Shown in pieces: positions 1-11,752 of a stretch of DNA of 64,000 nucleotides. The first letter of the stretch is position 1. Every line of letters starts with the position of its first letter. The translations under genes and the position numbers were made by a program. Location of the stretch: NCBI GenBank assembly GCA_031769625.1, contig JAUIMM010000702.1, forward strand, positions 927,001 to 991,000. Reading direction: 5' to 3'. The DNA comes from Taudactylus pleione (lineage: Eukaryota > Chordata > Amphibia > Anura > Myobatrachidae). The notes beneath the pieces were generated by a model that saw only the letters and a program-made list of their open reading frames with translations, was not told the origin of the DNA and ran no database searches.

Positions 1-153
1 ATGATTTGCTAGTTGGATGCTGGAAAACCCATCTGCTGAGCTGCAACTGACACATGGTTGAGATTTGAAATACTCCTGCAGTTATGGCAAATAAAGATGG
101 TACGATGAATGGGGTGATAGTATGGCGCTGACACAGAGGCCAAAATGTCTAGA

Positions 154-2439
154 CAGGGGTGTATCTAAGGGTTAGGGTGCCCCTGGCAAAATAAGGGACT
201 GGCGCGCAGGGGCTGGCTGGCGACTTTTATCCTGGGGGGCAAATGCAATGAAGTGGCCCCAGGTTTTCTACCAGCCACCCCTGATTGCCCCCTCCATAGC
301 AGTTTTTCACTGCCAGGTTCTTCCATATATTACTGATCTACTTGCAGCACACAATGACCTCACAGCAGTCATTCACTCGTCTCACTATGGCCTCTCACGG
401 CTCCCCCCTGTCTCTCCATGTCCTCCTTGAACTCCTACCCTGTATCTGTCCATTGCCTCCCTAAGCTCCCCCCACCTCCTGTGTCTCTCAATGGCCTCAG
501 CTCCCCCCACTCCCAGTGTCTCTTTATGGCCTCAGCTCTCCCCATTCCCAGTGCCTCTCCATGACCTCAGCTCCCCCCACCCCCTTTTGTAGCGATATGA
601 CCCTCATCTCCCACCATGTGTCCCTCTACCGTGGCCTCCCTCAGCACCCTTTCCTGCCCGTGTCTCTCAGCAGCCAAAATTTCCTCTACTAACCTGGCCT
701 GGTCAATGCTGGGCTGCTGGCTCTGCTGAGCACCTCATTACAGCGGCGGCGGTGGCTTCTCCTGTGTCCTTCCGCGCTGGTGTCCCAGCAACCCGGCCTG
801 ACATCACATGGAGGTGCGGGCGCCCAGACACTATGTGGCACAGTGAGGGCTAGAGAAGCCCTCCACTGTGCCTTGTGTTTTACTTTTAACTGCGGACGGA
901 TGGGAGAGGGACTTTGCGGCGCCGGAGTTTAAGTGGGCGGGGCCTTAGACGGCTGGTTGCCAAGTATGTCACTGATTAGTCCAGCACAGGTGGATACAAT
1001 CACATGGCCGTCGAGCATTATACATCAGTCTCCCGCAGCTGTGTCATGTACATGCAGAGAAAAGCTGCGGGGCGGCCCTGAAACATCAAAATCGCACCGG
1101 CCCGGGGGGCAGATGGCACCCTGCCCCCCAACCCAGCCCACCCCTGCTGGCGTGCTCCCTCCCCCTTTCCTCCCAGCTCTCACAGCACTGTCCCCTCACG
1201 CAGCTTTTACTACTTTTAATATTAACACACATTGGCTTCAACAGGGAAAAAACAGCCAGCTACCCTTCCAAGACCCCACTCCTAGCAGGTCCACTTCTGT
1301 GACCCCACTCCCCAGCCAGCCCCAGCCTTTTATGTATTCCACTCCCCAGACAGCCCCCTTCTAAGCTCCCACTCCCCAGCCAGCCCTAGCAGGTCCCCTT
1401 CTGTGCCCCCACTCCCCAGCCAGCCCCAGCCTTTTATGTACCCCACTCACCAGCCAGCCCCAACAGGCCCCGTTCTGTGACCCCACTTCCCAGACAGCCC
1501 TAGCCTTTTATGTACCTGACTCCCGAGCAGCCCCCCTTCTAAGTCCGTACTCCCCAGCCAGCCCCAGCAGGCCCTTCTGTGCCCCCACTCACCAGCCAGA
1601 CCTAGCATGTTATGTACCCCACTCCCCAGCCAGCCCCCCTTCTAAGTCCTCACTCCCCAGTAGGCCCCCTTCTGTGCCCCCACTTCCCAGACAGCCCCAG
1701 CCTTTTATATCCCCCACTCCCCAGCCTTTTATGGATCCAACTCCCCAGCAGCCCCCCTTCTAAGTCTGCACTCCCCAGCCAGCCCCAGCAGGCCCTTCTG
1801 TGCCCCCACTCACCAGCCAAACCCACTTCCCAGCCAGCCCCCCTTCTAAGTCCCCACTCCCCAGCAGCCCCCCTTCTAAGTCCGCACTCCTCAGCCAGCA
1901 CCAGCAGGCCCTATTGTGCCCCCACTCACCAGCCAGACCCAGCCTGCTATGTTCATTCCCCACTCCCCAGCCAGTCCCCCTTCTAAGTACCCACTCACCA
2001 TGCAGCCCCGGCAGGTCCCCTACCATGCCCCCAATCCCCACTTCCTACCTTGTTGCTGCAGTGCTCTCGCGGGCCGTGGCTCCTCTGTCCAATCTTCAGC
2101 ACCGATCACGCGCGCCGCGTCTTCCTCTCTCGACACTAAAAAAAACTTCATCTCACGGCGCCGGCAGGCACGCACTCCAGGAAGCTGCACGGCCCGGCTG
2201 CATGGTCGCAATGAGGATAAGGCTGCTGCTGCCAGCCTCCGCCAGGCCGTGCAGCTTCATGAAGAGCGCGCCTGCAGGCCCCGTGAGATAAAGGGTTGTT
2301 CTCTTCACGTTTTTTATCGTGAAGAGAATACCCGGCGCTTATCTACCACCTGGCCGTGGATGGCACCGCTGGGTGGCGCCCCCCCTCGGCTGGCACCCCT
2401 GGCGACTGCCATCCAGGCCAATGTGTAGATACTCCCCTG
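154..2439. mobile_element. Large non-autonomous hAT-like element (CAGGGG termini)
   Basis: The left end CAGGGGTGTATCTA matches the reverse complement of the right end (CAGGGGAGTATCTA). The element is flanked by an 8-bp target duplication with one mismatch, TGTCTAGA (146-153) and TATCTAGA (2440-2447). Eight-base duplications and CAGG-type termini are typical of the hAT superfamily. No transposase is encoded. The interior is GC-rich and holds a C-rich minisatellite. Elements at 31236, 33387 and 52129 have closely similar ends, so this looks like a long member of that family. Open frames across it are by-products of the repeat. Confidence 0.75.
1265..2045. repeat. C-rich minisatellite with three-subunit structure
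   Basis: Degenerate units of about 30-38 bp all contain CCCACTCCCCAGCCAGCCCC. They end in three alternating ways: a CAGGTCCCCTTCTGTG type, a CTTTTATGTA type and a CCCCTTCTAAGT type. These form a higher-order pattern of roughly 105-115 bp. The array lies wholly inside the hAT-like element. All frames stay open for long stretches because the unit lacks stops, so the Pro/Ser-rich frames are not treated as genes. Confidence 0.85.
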
Positions 2440-2569
2440 TATCTAGATACAGCTCTGTGTTGTTATAGGACACAGGAAATTCATGGGTCTGTTAAAAGCA
2501 GATTGGAGTAGAGGATGGGGGCAGCAAAAATGTAAGCTTACAGTAAGTGGGCCACTGTATTAGTTATGC

Positions 2570-2745
2570 TAAAGTGGTGGCACACAGGTGGGGTTGCAGC
2601 GCAGTCCAAAATTCACATAGGGGAGCCAGACCATCAGCTATCCCAAACGCTGCCAAACATCGCCGGCCAGGACTCACTGGCAATTGGTGTGGCTCCCCTA
2701 TTTACATTTTGGACTGTGCTGCAGCCCCACGTCTGAAGCCGCCAT
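2570..2745. mobile_element. Palindromic MITE
   Basis: An imperfect inverted repeat has arms of about 45 bp. The left arm has GGGGTTGCAGCGCAGTCC around 2590 and the reverse complement of the right arm has GGGGCTGCAGCACAGTCC around 2728. Arm similarity continues outward into GGTGGC/GGCGGC. There is no coding capacity. The superfamily is not determined. Confidence 0.6.
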
Positions 2746-3092
2746 TGATGCTAACAAAAGTTAACATACTATAAATTCTGAAACGCAAACTGTCAAAAAA
2801 AAAACCCAGAAAAATATCATTAAATTATAGCCACTCTTTCATCCTTTTTGGTTTCAGCCAGGAATAAAATATTAAAAAATCTTTTCATTGAAAATAACGC
2901 GTTAAGCCCAGTATCGCAATCAAACAAATCTGCTCACCACTAACTGTAAAATTCTCTATTATAACATACAAATATTGAGCAATATACTGCTCTCATCTCT
3001 TTGCTTAAAGTATGACAACATTTTATTTTAGAAAGTATCTGACTCCTGAGCAGCATTGCTATGTTTTCACTATTGCAAAGGCTATAAGCATC
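2746..3092. other. Unassigned AT-rich sequence
   Basis: Low-GC sequence with no recognisable repeat, gene or RNA. Confidence 0.5.
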
Positions 3093-3359
3093 ACTGCATA
3101 CTTACCTACTCTGCGGAAGGTCCAGGGACTGGCAAATATTAGGGAGTCCCCATGCATTCCCAAGAGCCGCAGTCAGGATGATATGATTATCAACAAACAG
3201 CATCATCATGGCCCTGGTCCCTCTGCTTGATGCTTAGATTTAGGAAGCAGGTATATGATGATGTGATTCGTCGCATCCCCAGCACTGGCCTCTTTCATCT
3301 TCCCTTCAAGAACTCCAGGAGAGAAATGTATGTAAAACATAGGTAAGTATACAGCAGTA
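3093..3359. mobile_element. MITE whose inverted ends read as splice donors
   Basis: The terminal inverted repeats contain ATACTTACCTA on the left (about 3099-3109) and TAGGTAAGTAT on the right (about 3340-3350). The flanking ACTGC/GCAGT is also inverted. The interior is GC-richer than its surroundings and has no coding potential. The ends equal the consensus 5' splice site on opposite strands. Confidence 0.5.
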
Positions 3360-3597
3360 ACTTATGATTGATAATATAATCTGACTATCTGAGCATTACT
3401 TATGACATGCACTGAATGCACATCTCTCATTAATATGATGATGAATTAATGTGATATCATATCATTAGTGAGCTCTTCAGCACAGCAACGAGTGTCCTGA
3501 CTTCACTTAGCTCCACCCATCAGTTGGTGTAAACTTGTACATCTAACAAAATAATACCTTATTGCTATGCATGTCCAATCCTTTAGATAGAAACCTA

Positions 3598-3769
3598 GGG
3601 GTATATTTACTAAAGTGCAAGTTTTTAGAAGTGGAGTGTCCATAGCAACCAATCAGATTTTTCTTAACATTTAACTAGCACCTTCTAGAAGATAATAGCT
3701 AGATTCTGATTGATTGCTATGGGCAACATTTCCACTTCTAAAAACCCTCACTTTGGTAAATATACCCCC
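3598..3769. mobile_element. Palindromic MITE, GGGGTATATTTAC family (copy 1)
   Basis: The termini GGGGTATATTTACTAAAG and CTTTGGTAAATATACCCC are inverted repeats. A second inverted pair lies inside, TTTTTAGAAGTGG and CCACTTCTAAAAA. Another copy of the family is at 17081-17252. The total of about 172 bp is typical of a MITE. Confidence 0.75.
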
Positions 3770-4542
3770 AATAATTGACCATGCCTCTGTATTGTATATG
3801 ACCTCATTGGTATGTAAATCAGCATCCAAAATGTTTGCTAGGAAACCAGAAATCAATCAACTGACTGTGTATAGGAAATTATTAAATGCAATATATCTAT
3901 GAAATATCCTACAAAAACCCAACTCAGGATGGGGACCATTCATTAACCTTTATAAAATTGCATGGAATGGAATGGATACATGCTCCAGTTTGAAACACTG
4001 TTACTTGAACTATTGAGAATCAATGAAAAATAGTGAAGTCAAAATCAAATATGTGTCAAAAATGTAATTAAGAAGTTTATAATTGATTATGAAGTCCATT
4101 CATGCAGTCACATCACATGCACGTGACACAGCTCAGGTTCCCTGCTGGTTGGTATACTGTACTTGTGCATGTTTACTGTGCAACGCTGGCCATGTGAAAT
4201 TCATGAACTGTAGACTTTCTGTAAGTAATTACCAAAATGTTGGTAATGTCTGGTTACAAAAATATACTTATTAATGTATCTGGCAAAGTATTCCAATTTC
4301 CATTGCAAATGGCTCTAATTCAAATATTGACGGAATGGATCATTTGAATTCTCAAAAAGCATATATTTCCTACACATACCAATATTCAATCAGGAACTTA
4401 GGTTTTAGTTAGTTATTATAAAGGAACTCTCATATAAAACTTATTTTGTGTTACCAGCATAACACAGTGATTTGTTGCATTTGCCATGTTACTGTTGTTT
4501 TCATGGAAAAAAGGGAATATTATTTATAAATATATGTTCCAA
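3770..4542. other. Unassigned sequence
   Basis: AT-rich, apparently unique DNA. Nothing recognisable is seen. Confidence 0.4.
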
Positions 4543-4638
4543 GGATGTGTCTCATGAAGACGTAGAGAATCGTAGTGAATGGCTTCCATTCAACCTTTTA
4601 ATTACCTAAGATCCTCTACTTCTTTATGAGACACATCC
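4543..4638. repeat. 96-bp foldback hairpin
   Basis: GGATGTGTCTCATGAAG at the left pairs with the reverse complement of CTTTATGAGACACATCC at the right. The stem is about 29 bp with three mismatches and the loop about 38 nt. It may be a very short MITE or a transcribed hairpin. The sequence alone does not decide this. Confidence 0.55.
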
Positions 4639-6570
4639 AATGGCTAATCCATGAGTCAGACAGGTTCCTATTTTACATAACAAAACACACACAGATTACA
4701 TTCTCTATTGCATCACTCATTAAATAAACTTATCTTGTAATTAATATGAAATGGAATACATAAGCAACCTGTTTATTAAGTCAATGGACACATTCAATAA
4801 TAGTGTTTTCCTGATAATTCAACATATAGACAGTTCTATTAAAACATATGTATCTAGCTTTCCATATACCTAGTACACACTTGTATTAGGGTGCACAACT
4901 GTAAAACACTACTTAAACTGGAACTAAGTACTTTGTGCTATCCATTTTCTACTTGAAATAAATGGAAGTATTTTTGCAAACCATTACAAATAAAGAGCTT
5001 ATGTTTAACTTTTCTAATTAATTTATTCTATGTATGTCCAAATGCATGTGCATTTGGACGTACATGACTTCTATTCCCTAGTCACCCAGACCTCTACTGA
5101 CATTAGAATAGAACTAAACTGTCTGCTGACATGAAGATTGAGAGGAGAAGCTGTTTTAAAAGTTTAACACAGCTATTTGATGTCAGAATACAGTCACGGC
5201 AGGCCGTGCAAATTCCACAAGGCAATATAGATTTAATACAGTGGCATATTCATCCTAACAAAAACTGTATTGGGCTAACGAAAAAGGGGAGGTGGGAGAA
5301 TTAACAAAGATGGATTTACAAATCAGTAATGATTTTTTTTGGTGCAGTTGAGAAATGAAAGCTATGCATGGTAAAATCTCCCCAAACAAAATGTATTTTA
5401 TTCCTCTGCAGTTTGTCCATCAGGTTTTTCCCTGACAACATAATCCTAAACTAATCCTCAGCATTCAGCTTTCCTTGTTGGCTCTCCTGCAGGCTGCTTA
5501 GACAAATCCTGCTACCTGTCAGCCCTCCTGAATGTGCCAAACAGGCAGCCAGGTTAACCTCAGGGGAAGCCACAAGACCTTCTGACTTAACCCCTGCTTT
5601 CCTCCTTAAATAATCCACTGTAAATATACGGTCAGACCAGGGATGTTCCACTTCAAATTTGTTTCATAGACAGCTCTTAAGAAGTGAGGATCTCTGGATC
5701 ATTGCAGCTACTGTGGGGTGATTTCAAAGCCCAGCTTCAAATAGTAGGTGATAGATGGAAAGGACATATTGATAGGGCTAAATCCCTTGATGCAGTTTGT
5801 CACCTTGATGAGTTTTGTACATATACCCCCAAATCAGATAAACACTGCCAAAGCAGTTCCAGCTTAATCTGTATGTCATATGAACCTTACTCAATGTATT
5901 TATTGCACACATGAAACAAACACCATCAATAATAATGTTGAGAAAAATAGTAATAGAAAGTAAAAACAATGACATCAAAACATAAAAACAAACATTAACA
6001 ACAACCAAAAAAAAAACACTAAAACAAATCTCTTTAGAAAATACTTACTCACTTTTTCAAAGTCCTGTTCTCATTGGAATTCTAGTCACATCTTACTATG
6101 GGTTAGTAAAGCAACCAGAAATCCACAGCAGATAACTTGCAAAAGCACGGTGTACCAAGAACACTGGAAAGCTCTGTTAAGCTACCCACAAGAGAAATGC
6201 AATAAAACATCACTCATCTCCTTTGATGTGATCAAGGCATGTTGTCCAGGTAATATCCAAAAAGAGGACAGGAAACTTAATGTAAGAGCAGCAAATCCTT
6301 AATTTTGCCACTGGCAATGTCCATTGTGACTTGAGATAAGAACATTTATTTTACTTCAATTAAATGTCAGACATTCTCTTAAAAGAAAGGGAAGCTTTGG
6401 TGCCCTCCCCCCTTCCCTTCTCTGCTTACTTTCTGCCCCCTCCTTAGTTTCACACATCTAATAAATACATGCTGCACATGCTATGTGTATTATTTGTCAG
6501 AATCACGTATTGCATCTGCATCTTTTATTATATACACATCGATATATACATCAATACCTTTTACTACTCT
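4639..6570. other. Unassigned sequence with one short palindrome
   Basis: Mostly AT-rich unique DNA. Apart from the 34-bp palindrome at 5031-5064 I see no repeat family or coding signal. Confidence 0.4.
5031..5064. repeat. 34-bp near-perfect palindrome
   Basis: TGTATGTCCAAATGCA is followed by two bases and then its near-exact reverse complement. There is one T-G mismatch in 16 pairs. It is an isolated inverted repeat in unique sequence. Confidence 0.7.
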
Positions 6571-6574
6571 GTTA

Positions 6575-6626
<52 letters not shown>
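6571..6626. repeat. (ATT)n microsatellite
   Basis: About 18 uninterrupted ATT units. Confidence 0.95.
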
Positions 6627-6627
<1 letters not shown>

Positions 6628-7389
6628 CACTTAGCATCCTTGTTCCTTATAACACAAGCCATTTTTTTCTTATTAATTTTCATTGGCATTAAAACTATAT
6701 CATTTTTAGAAATATATAATGTATACCCCCTGTCGTAGAATGTAGTAGGCTCATATGCAAATCACACTGAATCTATCAAACGTGTACTATATAGAGTCCA
6801 TGTCATATTTCTCTTTCCTATTTTGTTAAAGAATAATGAAAGACCTATGCCCAAAAATAATGAAGGTTCTATGCCCAAAAATATCTTCTCTACTAAAAAA
6901 AACACCAATATATACATATTAGTTATTAAATGAATTAATTTAATTGGTCTGTAGTAGCTGTTACCTACACATAACGGCTGAGCAAACACATATGTTTATT
7001 TTTACTATATTTTCACCTTTATATTCAAAATAGAGTTAGCTCTCTTCTGGGCCATTACGTATATTCATGAGTACACAATAGTATGAAGAGCCTGTGCATT
7101 GGTAAGAGAGCATGCACAGTCTGCCCCTGAATAGAGATGCTTGAACCAGCTGCTGTTTCTGTTAGTCCGAATTTTGTTAAATAAAAAATGTTTGTGCCTG
7201 TTTGACCTTGTACGCTCTGTGTCCCACATAATCAAGTTGATTCATACATTTTTTTTACCACGTTTAAACACACTTGAACATGTCTGAGCTTACATTGATG
7301 AGTTTCATTTATTTATTTACTATCACTTATTTGTATCACTTATACAAGTGATACGCATTTTGGCCCTGTATTTTTAGAACCAGGACAGG
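6627..7389. other. Unassigned sequence
   Basis: AT-rich unique DNA. A small perfect hairpin (GTATCACTT and AAGTGATAC) lies at about 7333-7354. Nothing else is recognised. Confidence 0.4.
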
Positions 7390-7560
7390 CTGTATATTAC
7401 AGATGAGCAGGTTCGGATCTCAGAGATCCAAACCCACCAGAACTTCAAGATCCGGGGCGAAAACCGAACGTGCATTCAGTTTCCCCGCTGGCCCCAGATC
7501 TCAAACCGAGACAAAACCTCAGAGACAAAATCTTGCGGCTCACGAGCTTTCATCTCTGCT

Positions 7561-7591
7561 TTATAAGGAGGAGCCCGCGTCGGCGCCATTT
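7561..7591 (+). promoter_or_regulatory. Core promoter of hAT copy A (TATA and YY1-like box)
   Basis: TTATAAGG at 7561-7568 is followed by GCCATTT at 7585-7591. The same TATA to GCCATTT spacing of 21-24 bp is seen in copies B (25585 to 25562, minus) and C (63333 to 63312, minus). YY1 is known to bind CCATnTT-type sites near start sites. Promoter activity is inferred. Confidence 0.6.
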
Positions 7592-7639
7592 CACTCCGGC
7601 TGTGGAGAGTGAACAGGGAGGGTGGGTAGTGTAGGGATG

Positions 7640-8205
7640 GTGCTGTCTGCTGTGTCCATCTGGGCTGGTGGTGTCTGCTTTGTACATCTGGGCTGGTCCT
7701 GTCTGCTGTGTCCATCTGGGCTGGTGCTGTCTACTGTGTCCATCTGGGCTGGTGCTGTCTGCTGTGTCCATCTGGGCTGGTGCTGTCTGCTGTGTCCATC
7801 TGGGCTGTGCTGTCTACTGTGTCCATCTGGGCTGGTGCTGTCTTCTGTGTCCATCTGGGCTGGTGCTGTCTTCTGTGTCCATCTGGGCTGGTGCTGTCTG
7901 CTGTGTCCATCTGGGCTGGTGTTGTCTGCTGTATCCATCTGGGCTGGTGTTGTCTGCTGTATCCATCTGGGCTGGTGGTGTCTGCTGTGTCCATCTGGGC
8001 TGGTGCTGTCTGCTGTGTCCATCTGGGCTGGTGCTGTATTCTGTGTCCATCTGGGCTGGTGCTGTCTGCTGTGTCCATCTGGGCTGGTGCTGTATTCTGT
8101 GTCCATCTGGGCTGGTGCTGTGTTCTGTGTCCATCTGGGCAGGTGCTGTCTGCTGTGTCCATCTGGGCTGGTGCTGTGCTGTGTCCATCTGGGCTGGTGG
8201 CGTGC
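7640..8205. repeat. 28-bp minisatellite inside hAT copy A
   Basis: About 20 copies of a 28-bp unit with core TGTCCATCTGGGCTGGTG. Because 28 is not a multiple of 3, all frames cycle through the repeat and long frames appear on both strands; none is called a gene. Read on the minus strand the unit resembles the CAGCCAGCCCCTATGGAC blocks near the 5' ends of copies B (25371-25470) and C (62455-62650). It thus looks like local amplification of an ancestral leader motif. Confidence 0.92.
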
Positions 8206-8574
8206 TGCCTGTGTCGTCAATTGCTGCTGCCTCGGTCAGGGGTGCTCTGGTCCCCAAGTTGTGGGTGAAAAAAAAAAAAATCTATATAATAAAAAGTGTA
8301 TTTTTTTTTTCATGTGTGCGTGTGTGTTAGCCGCAATTATTCAGACAGCAACCTAGTGCTGCCTGTGTCATCAATCGCTGCTGCCTCGGTCAGGGGTGCT
8401 CTGGGCCCCAAGTTCTGGACAAAAAAAAATATATATATAATAAAAAGTGTATTTTTTTTTCTGTGTGCGTGTGTGTTAGCCGCACTTATTATCAGACAGC
8501 AGCAACCTAGTTCTGCCTGTGTCATCAATCGCTGCTGCCTCGGTCAGGGGTTCTCCGGGCTCCAAATTATGGTA

Positions 8575-8629
<55 letters not shown>

Positions 8630-8725
8630 GATAAAAAGTGTATTTTTTTCTGTGTGCGTGTGTGTTAGCCGCACTTATTATCAGACAGCAGCAACCTAGT
8701 GCTGCCTGTGTCGTCAATCGCTGCT
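8205..8725. repeat. About 155-175-bp tandem repeat inside hAT copy A
   Basis: Three full copies and one partial copy contain GCTGCCTGTGTCRTCAATYG, CTCGGTCAGGGG, an A/TA-rich stretch, then GTGTGTTAGCCGCA. Unit length varies mainly in the TA-rich stretch. On the minus strand the unit reads TGCGGCTAACACACAC followed by an A/T-rich run and a CACCCC block. This is the same order as in the 160-bp repeat of copy B and the 120-bp repeat of copy C. Confidence 0.85.
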
Positions 8726-8787
8726 GTTTGTGTATGGGATCATTTCCATGTCCAATGCACATTGGCATCTTCTTTAATGGGGGTCCA

Positions 8788-8848
8788 AACAAACCAATAA
8801 TTTCAGCCACAATTGGCAGTCCCTGCCGCTGAAATGATTGGTTTGTTA
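8788..8848. other. Conserved stem-loop in the 3' part of hAT copy A
   Basis: AACAAACCAATAATTTCAG (8788-8806) pairs with CTGAAATGATTGGTTTGTT (8829-8848). The intact copy B has the same stem at 18109-18170. It lies just beyond the point corresponding to the transposase stop codon. Confidence 0.65.
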
Positions 8849-9432
8849 AACTGTGAATGTCCTGTTTCATATACAACATAAGGGTGGGTGGGAGGGCCCA
8901 AGGACTATTCTATCTTGCACCTCTTTTCTCTGCATTATGTGCTGTTTGGGGCACTGCTGCCTGACATTTTGAATTTCATTGTTTATGAATGTCCAGAAAT
9001 TGTAATGGCCACACTCAGCATCTCCTGTATGCCCCTTTCATTTTTTAAAAATGGCGACATGTTAGTGCCGCCCACTGCTGTCGCTTAGTTTCGTCAGCCA
9101 GCTAGCTGGATGCAACATTTTGGCCCTGGGACTAACCTAGATTAAAAAAATCAATATTGCGAGCTGTGAGGTGGTCAAAATTGACTGCAAATGACTGGGA
9201 ATAAATGTTATTAAGGTTAATAATACTGTAGGAACAAAAACAGGCCCAAATTATGTGGTTTTACCTGTTTTTATCATTTTAAAAAAAAAAGATCCAGATC
9301 CAAAACCAAAACCAAAACACGCAAGAGTGGTTTTGCAAAACCAGATCCAGATCCAAAACACGAAGGAAATACAGATCCAAAACCGAACCCAAAACCAAAA
9401 CACGGGGGTCGGCACACATCCCTACTTTATAT

Positions 9433-11389
9433 AGCCCGGTGCTAGTTATACTTCTGGAGAGGGGGTGCACAACTTTTTTTTAAAAACACACAGAAGCCTT
9501 CACGGATCTCATTGATCTGTGATGGTTTCTGTATAACTCGCACCTTTTAAATAATGCTGGTCTCATTAAAAGGTGTTAGTTTACATAAGAAAAAAATCGC
9601 ATAGATTCGCATAGTGTAGTAGCCTCGAGCTGAAAAGTTTGCAGCCTATTACATTTGCGAGTCTCGGCACCAACTCGCACCTAAAAAAAAAAGCGAGAAG
9701 GTGCGAGTTGAAATTTTACTTTCATTTGTGACCTGTTACATTTGGTCCTATGTATGTTAATAACTACAGATAATAATTAGGCTATTACTCAGGTTGTGCT
9801 ATTAATGCTACAGTTTTCAAAAATACTTGACGTGCATTTTTATTAAAATGTTTAAATACATACACTTAAATGAAGTATTAAAAGTATCTTGCTGCATTCA
9901 CAATGCTTGTGTAAAATGCCCCAACATAACATGAGGCACTTGTCTCTGGTACATTTGCTGCACAGCTGAATGCATCATGTTCTGTTATAACTCTACCTGC
10001 AGCATCACTCAGACTTTAATGCAGGAAGTCTGTTGTGCATGGGAAAAAGAAATCCACCCAAAATCATCATTTGTTTCATTTATCTTCAGTTCTGATAAGA
10101 TCCTGAAACTTTTTCATATGCATTGTTGTCAACATTTCGAAAAATGTTACATTTACATTTTGAGCAAATACTGTAGGTCTGTTGTGATCATTTGTGGTCA
10201 CTGGACAACACATGTGAGGATCCCTATTTGAAAAATTTTGTGATTTTGTAATATGGCTAATTCAAAAGATGGTGTCAGGTATTTGGAGGTAAGCTCTGAA
10301 AAAATATACTTTTTTGGAGCTTGTTACATTCCCTATTTTCGCAGTCCCCTTAGAAGTCTAATCCTACAGGACCGCAACAGATATTTTAAATTTTTAATAA
10401 ATTGTTAGTACAAACCATAAACACCTGTCTATATGAGCAGTCACCACGCCCTGAAATACAATTGATCAGGATTTTTATTTTCGGATACAACCAGTAATAT
10501 CAGTGATAAGTTGAACAAGACCAGTAACAAAAGCAAACACTATAATCATTATAATCTAATGGGTCTATTTGCAGGAAAGTGCTGGCAACTTTTGACATAG
10601 GGGACTACTCCAGGACATAGGACCAGGCTCATCCAATGTGTCAGCAAGAGAAAAATGGGCCTTGACGAAAAGCCAGCAGTAAGTTATCTCCCTGATTCAT
10701 GGTTATTATTGACAGTAACTAGAGATACCGGTAACGGTGGTGCAGGGTAGGTTCATTGTGACTACATGGATCATTGTGACAGTTAGAGGAGGATTATGGG
10801 TCATGGCGTCTATAGACAAAACAGTCTAAACTTTTATTTTCTTTGGTTATAATCAATTATTTGGTGATTTAAGGTTTATTACAATATTGTAAGGAAACAA
10901 GCTATGAGCTGGGACATTTATTTTTATTTTTTAGTTATGTAGTGTATATATAGAGTATTTAATAAGCAGGACAGTTTATAGGGGAAGTCTGCGCATATCC
11001 TAAGTGTCCACAGTCCACTCACCAACATGAATGGTAAGGTACAGTTTGAACTGACAGTAATAAAGCAAGCTTTCAAGTTCTGCCCACTAGCAAATGGCAG
11101 CCCTAGACAAGTGCCTCATGTGCCTAATGGGAAATTCACCACTGAAGAGAGATTAAGATTAAACCAGAGATCAATATAAATATATTATAAATCACAAGCC
11201 ACACTTATGTTTCACCCTGTAAGACTAAGCCTGTACATGTTGCTGAAGGGGGAACCCTATGGACCTCACCATAATGCCTTTATGTGCTCTTCTTATCCTG
11301 GGATTATATAACCTCCTGAGTGCACCTTCACCAATTCTCATTAGCCTGCTGGGAACTAGGAGGTAAAAAGCACCATGTTGTAAAAATGG
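9433..11389. other. Unassigned sequence
   Basis: Mostly unique AT-rich DNA. A small inverted pair (CCAACTCGCACCT and AGGTGCGAGTTG) lies near 9670-9712. No gene or known repeat is recognised. Confidence 0.4.
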
Positions 11390-11392
11390 TTA

Positions 11393-11749
11393 GGGGTCTA
11401 TGGCCCCCGATGATTAAGTATCCACCTTGCCGAGAATACTTATCACTGGAGGTCATGCATGGACAAAGCCGCTGGGGAGGCTGTGAGGAGGCGGCGGAGG
11501 AGAGATCTGCTCAGATCCTTCTTTGCATCCCCAGAACTCTTTCATATAGGAAGGATCGGGGCTACGAGAACAAGCGCCATCTGAAGATGGCGTTTGTTCT
11601 AGCAGGCAAACTCTGAAAACGTTGTAGTTTGCTGAATACCAGGTGGACCTATTGGATCGCTGATGATGAATGGCCCCTTACCTTAAATATGCGGAAACTG
11701 GCATTTCCATATGTGTAACTGTTCATTTTAGTGATGATGAATAGGCCCC
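11393..11749. mobile_element. Harbinger-like MITE, GGGGCCTATTCATCA family
   Basis: The left end GGGGTCTAT and right end ATAGGCCCC are inverted. A perfect 3-bp duplication TTA flanks it (11390-11392 and 11750-11752). A 3-bp TWA duplication is typical of PIF/Harbinger elements. The interior holds a perfect hairpin at about 11568-11600 (GCGCCATC and GATGGCG core). The terminus GATGATGAATAGGCCCC is shared with the element ending at 39818. Confidence 0.65.
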
Positions 11750-11752
11750 TTA

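Larger units (their letters stand above)
7398..9424 (+). mobile_element. Deleted copy of the resident hAT family (copy A)
   Basis: Relative to the intact copy at 17589-25744 this copy is inverted. Its left end, TACAGATGAGC, corresponds to that copy's right end. Its right end, GCACACATCCCTA, corresponds to that copy's left end. It is flanked by CTGTATAT (7390-7397) and CTTTATAT (9425-9432), an 8-bp duplication with one mismatch that fits the Ac-type nTnnnnAn pattern. The core promoter, two tandem arrays, the 3' stem-loop and the subterminal GGATCTGGAT-like repeats are kept, but the whole transposase reading frame is missing. It is therefore non-autonomous. Strand is given in the direction of the ancestral transposase transcript. 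Confidence 0.88.

Noticed and set aside
933..2428. Pro/Ser-rich frames resembling low-complexity secreted or structural proteins
   Set aside because: They lie on the C-rich minisatellite inside a hAT-like element, show no homology signal and overlap on both strands.
3099..3120. A U1 snRNA gene or pseudogene
   Set aside because: Only the first ten bases match the U1 5' end. The rest does not follow U1, and the other end of the element mirrors the same bases as a terminal inverted repeat.
7591..8356. Long frames on both strands over the 28-bp repeat (140-244 codons)
   Set aside because: Same cause: a stop-free 28-bp unit cycling through all frames. No domain and no unrepeated flanking coding sequence.
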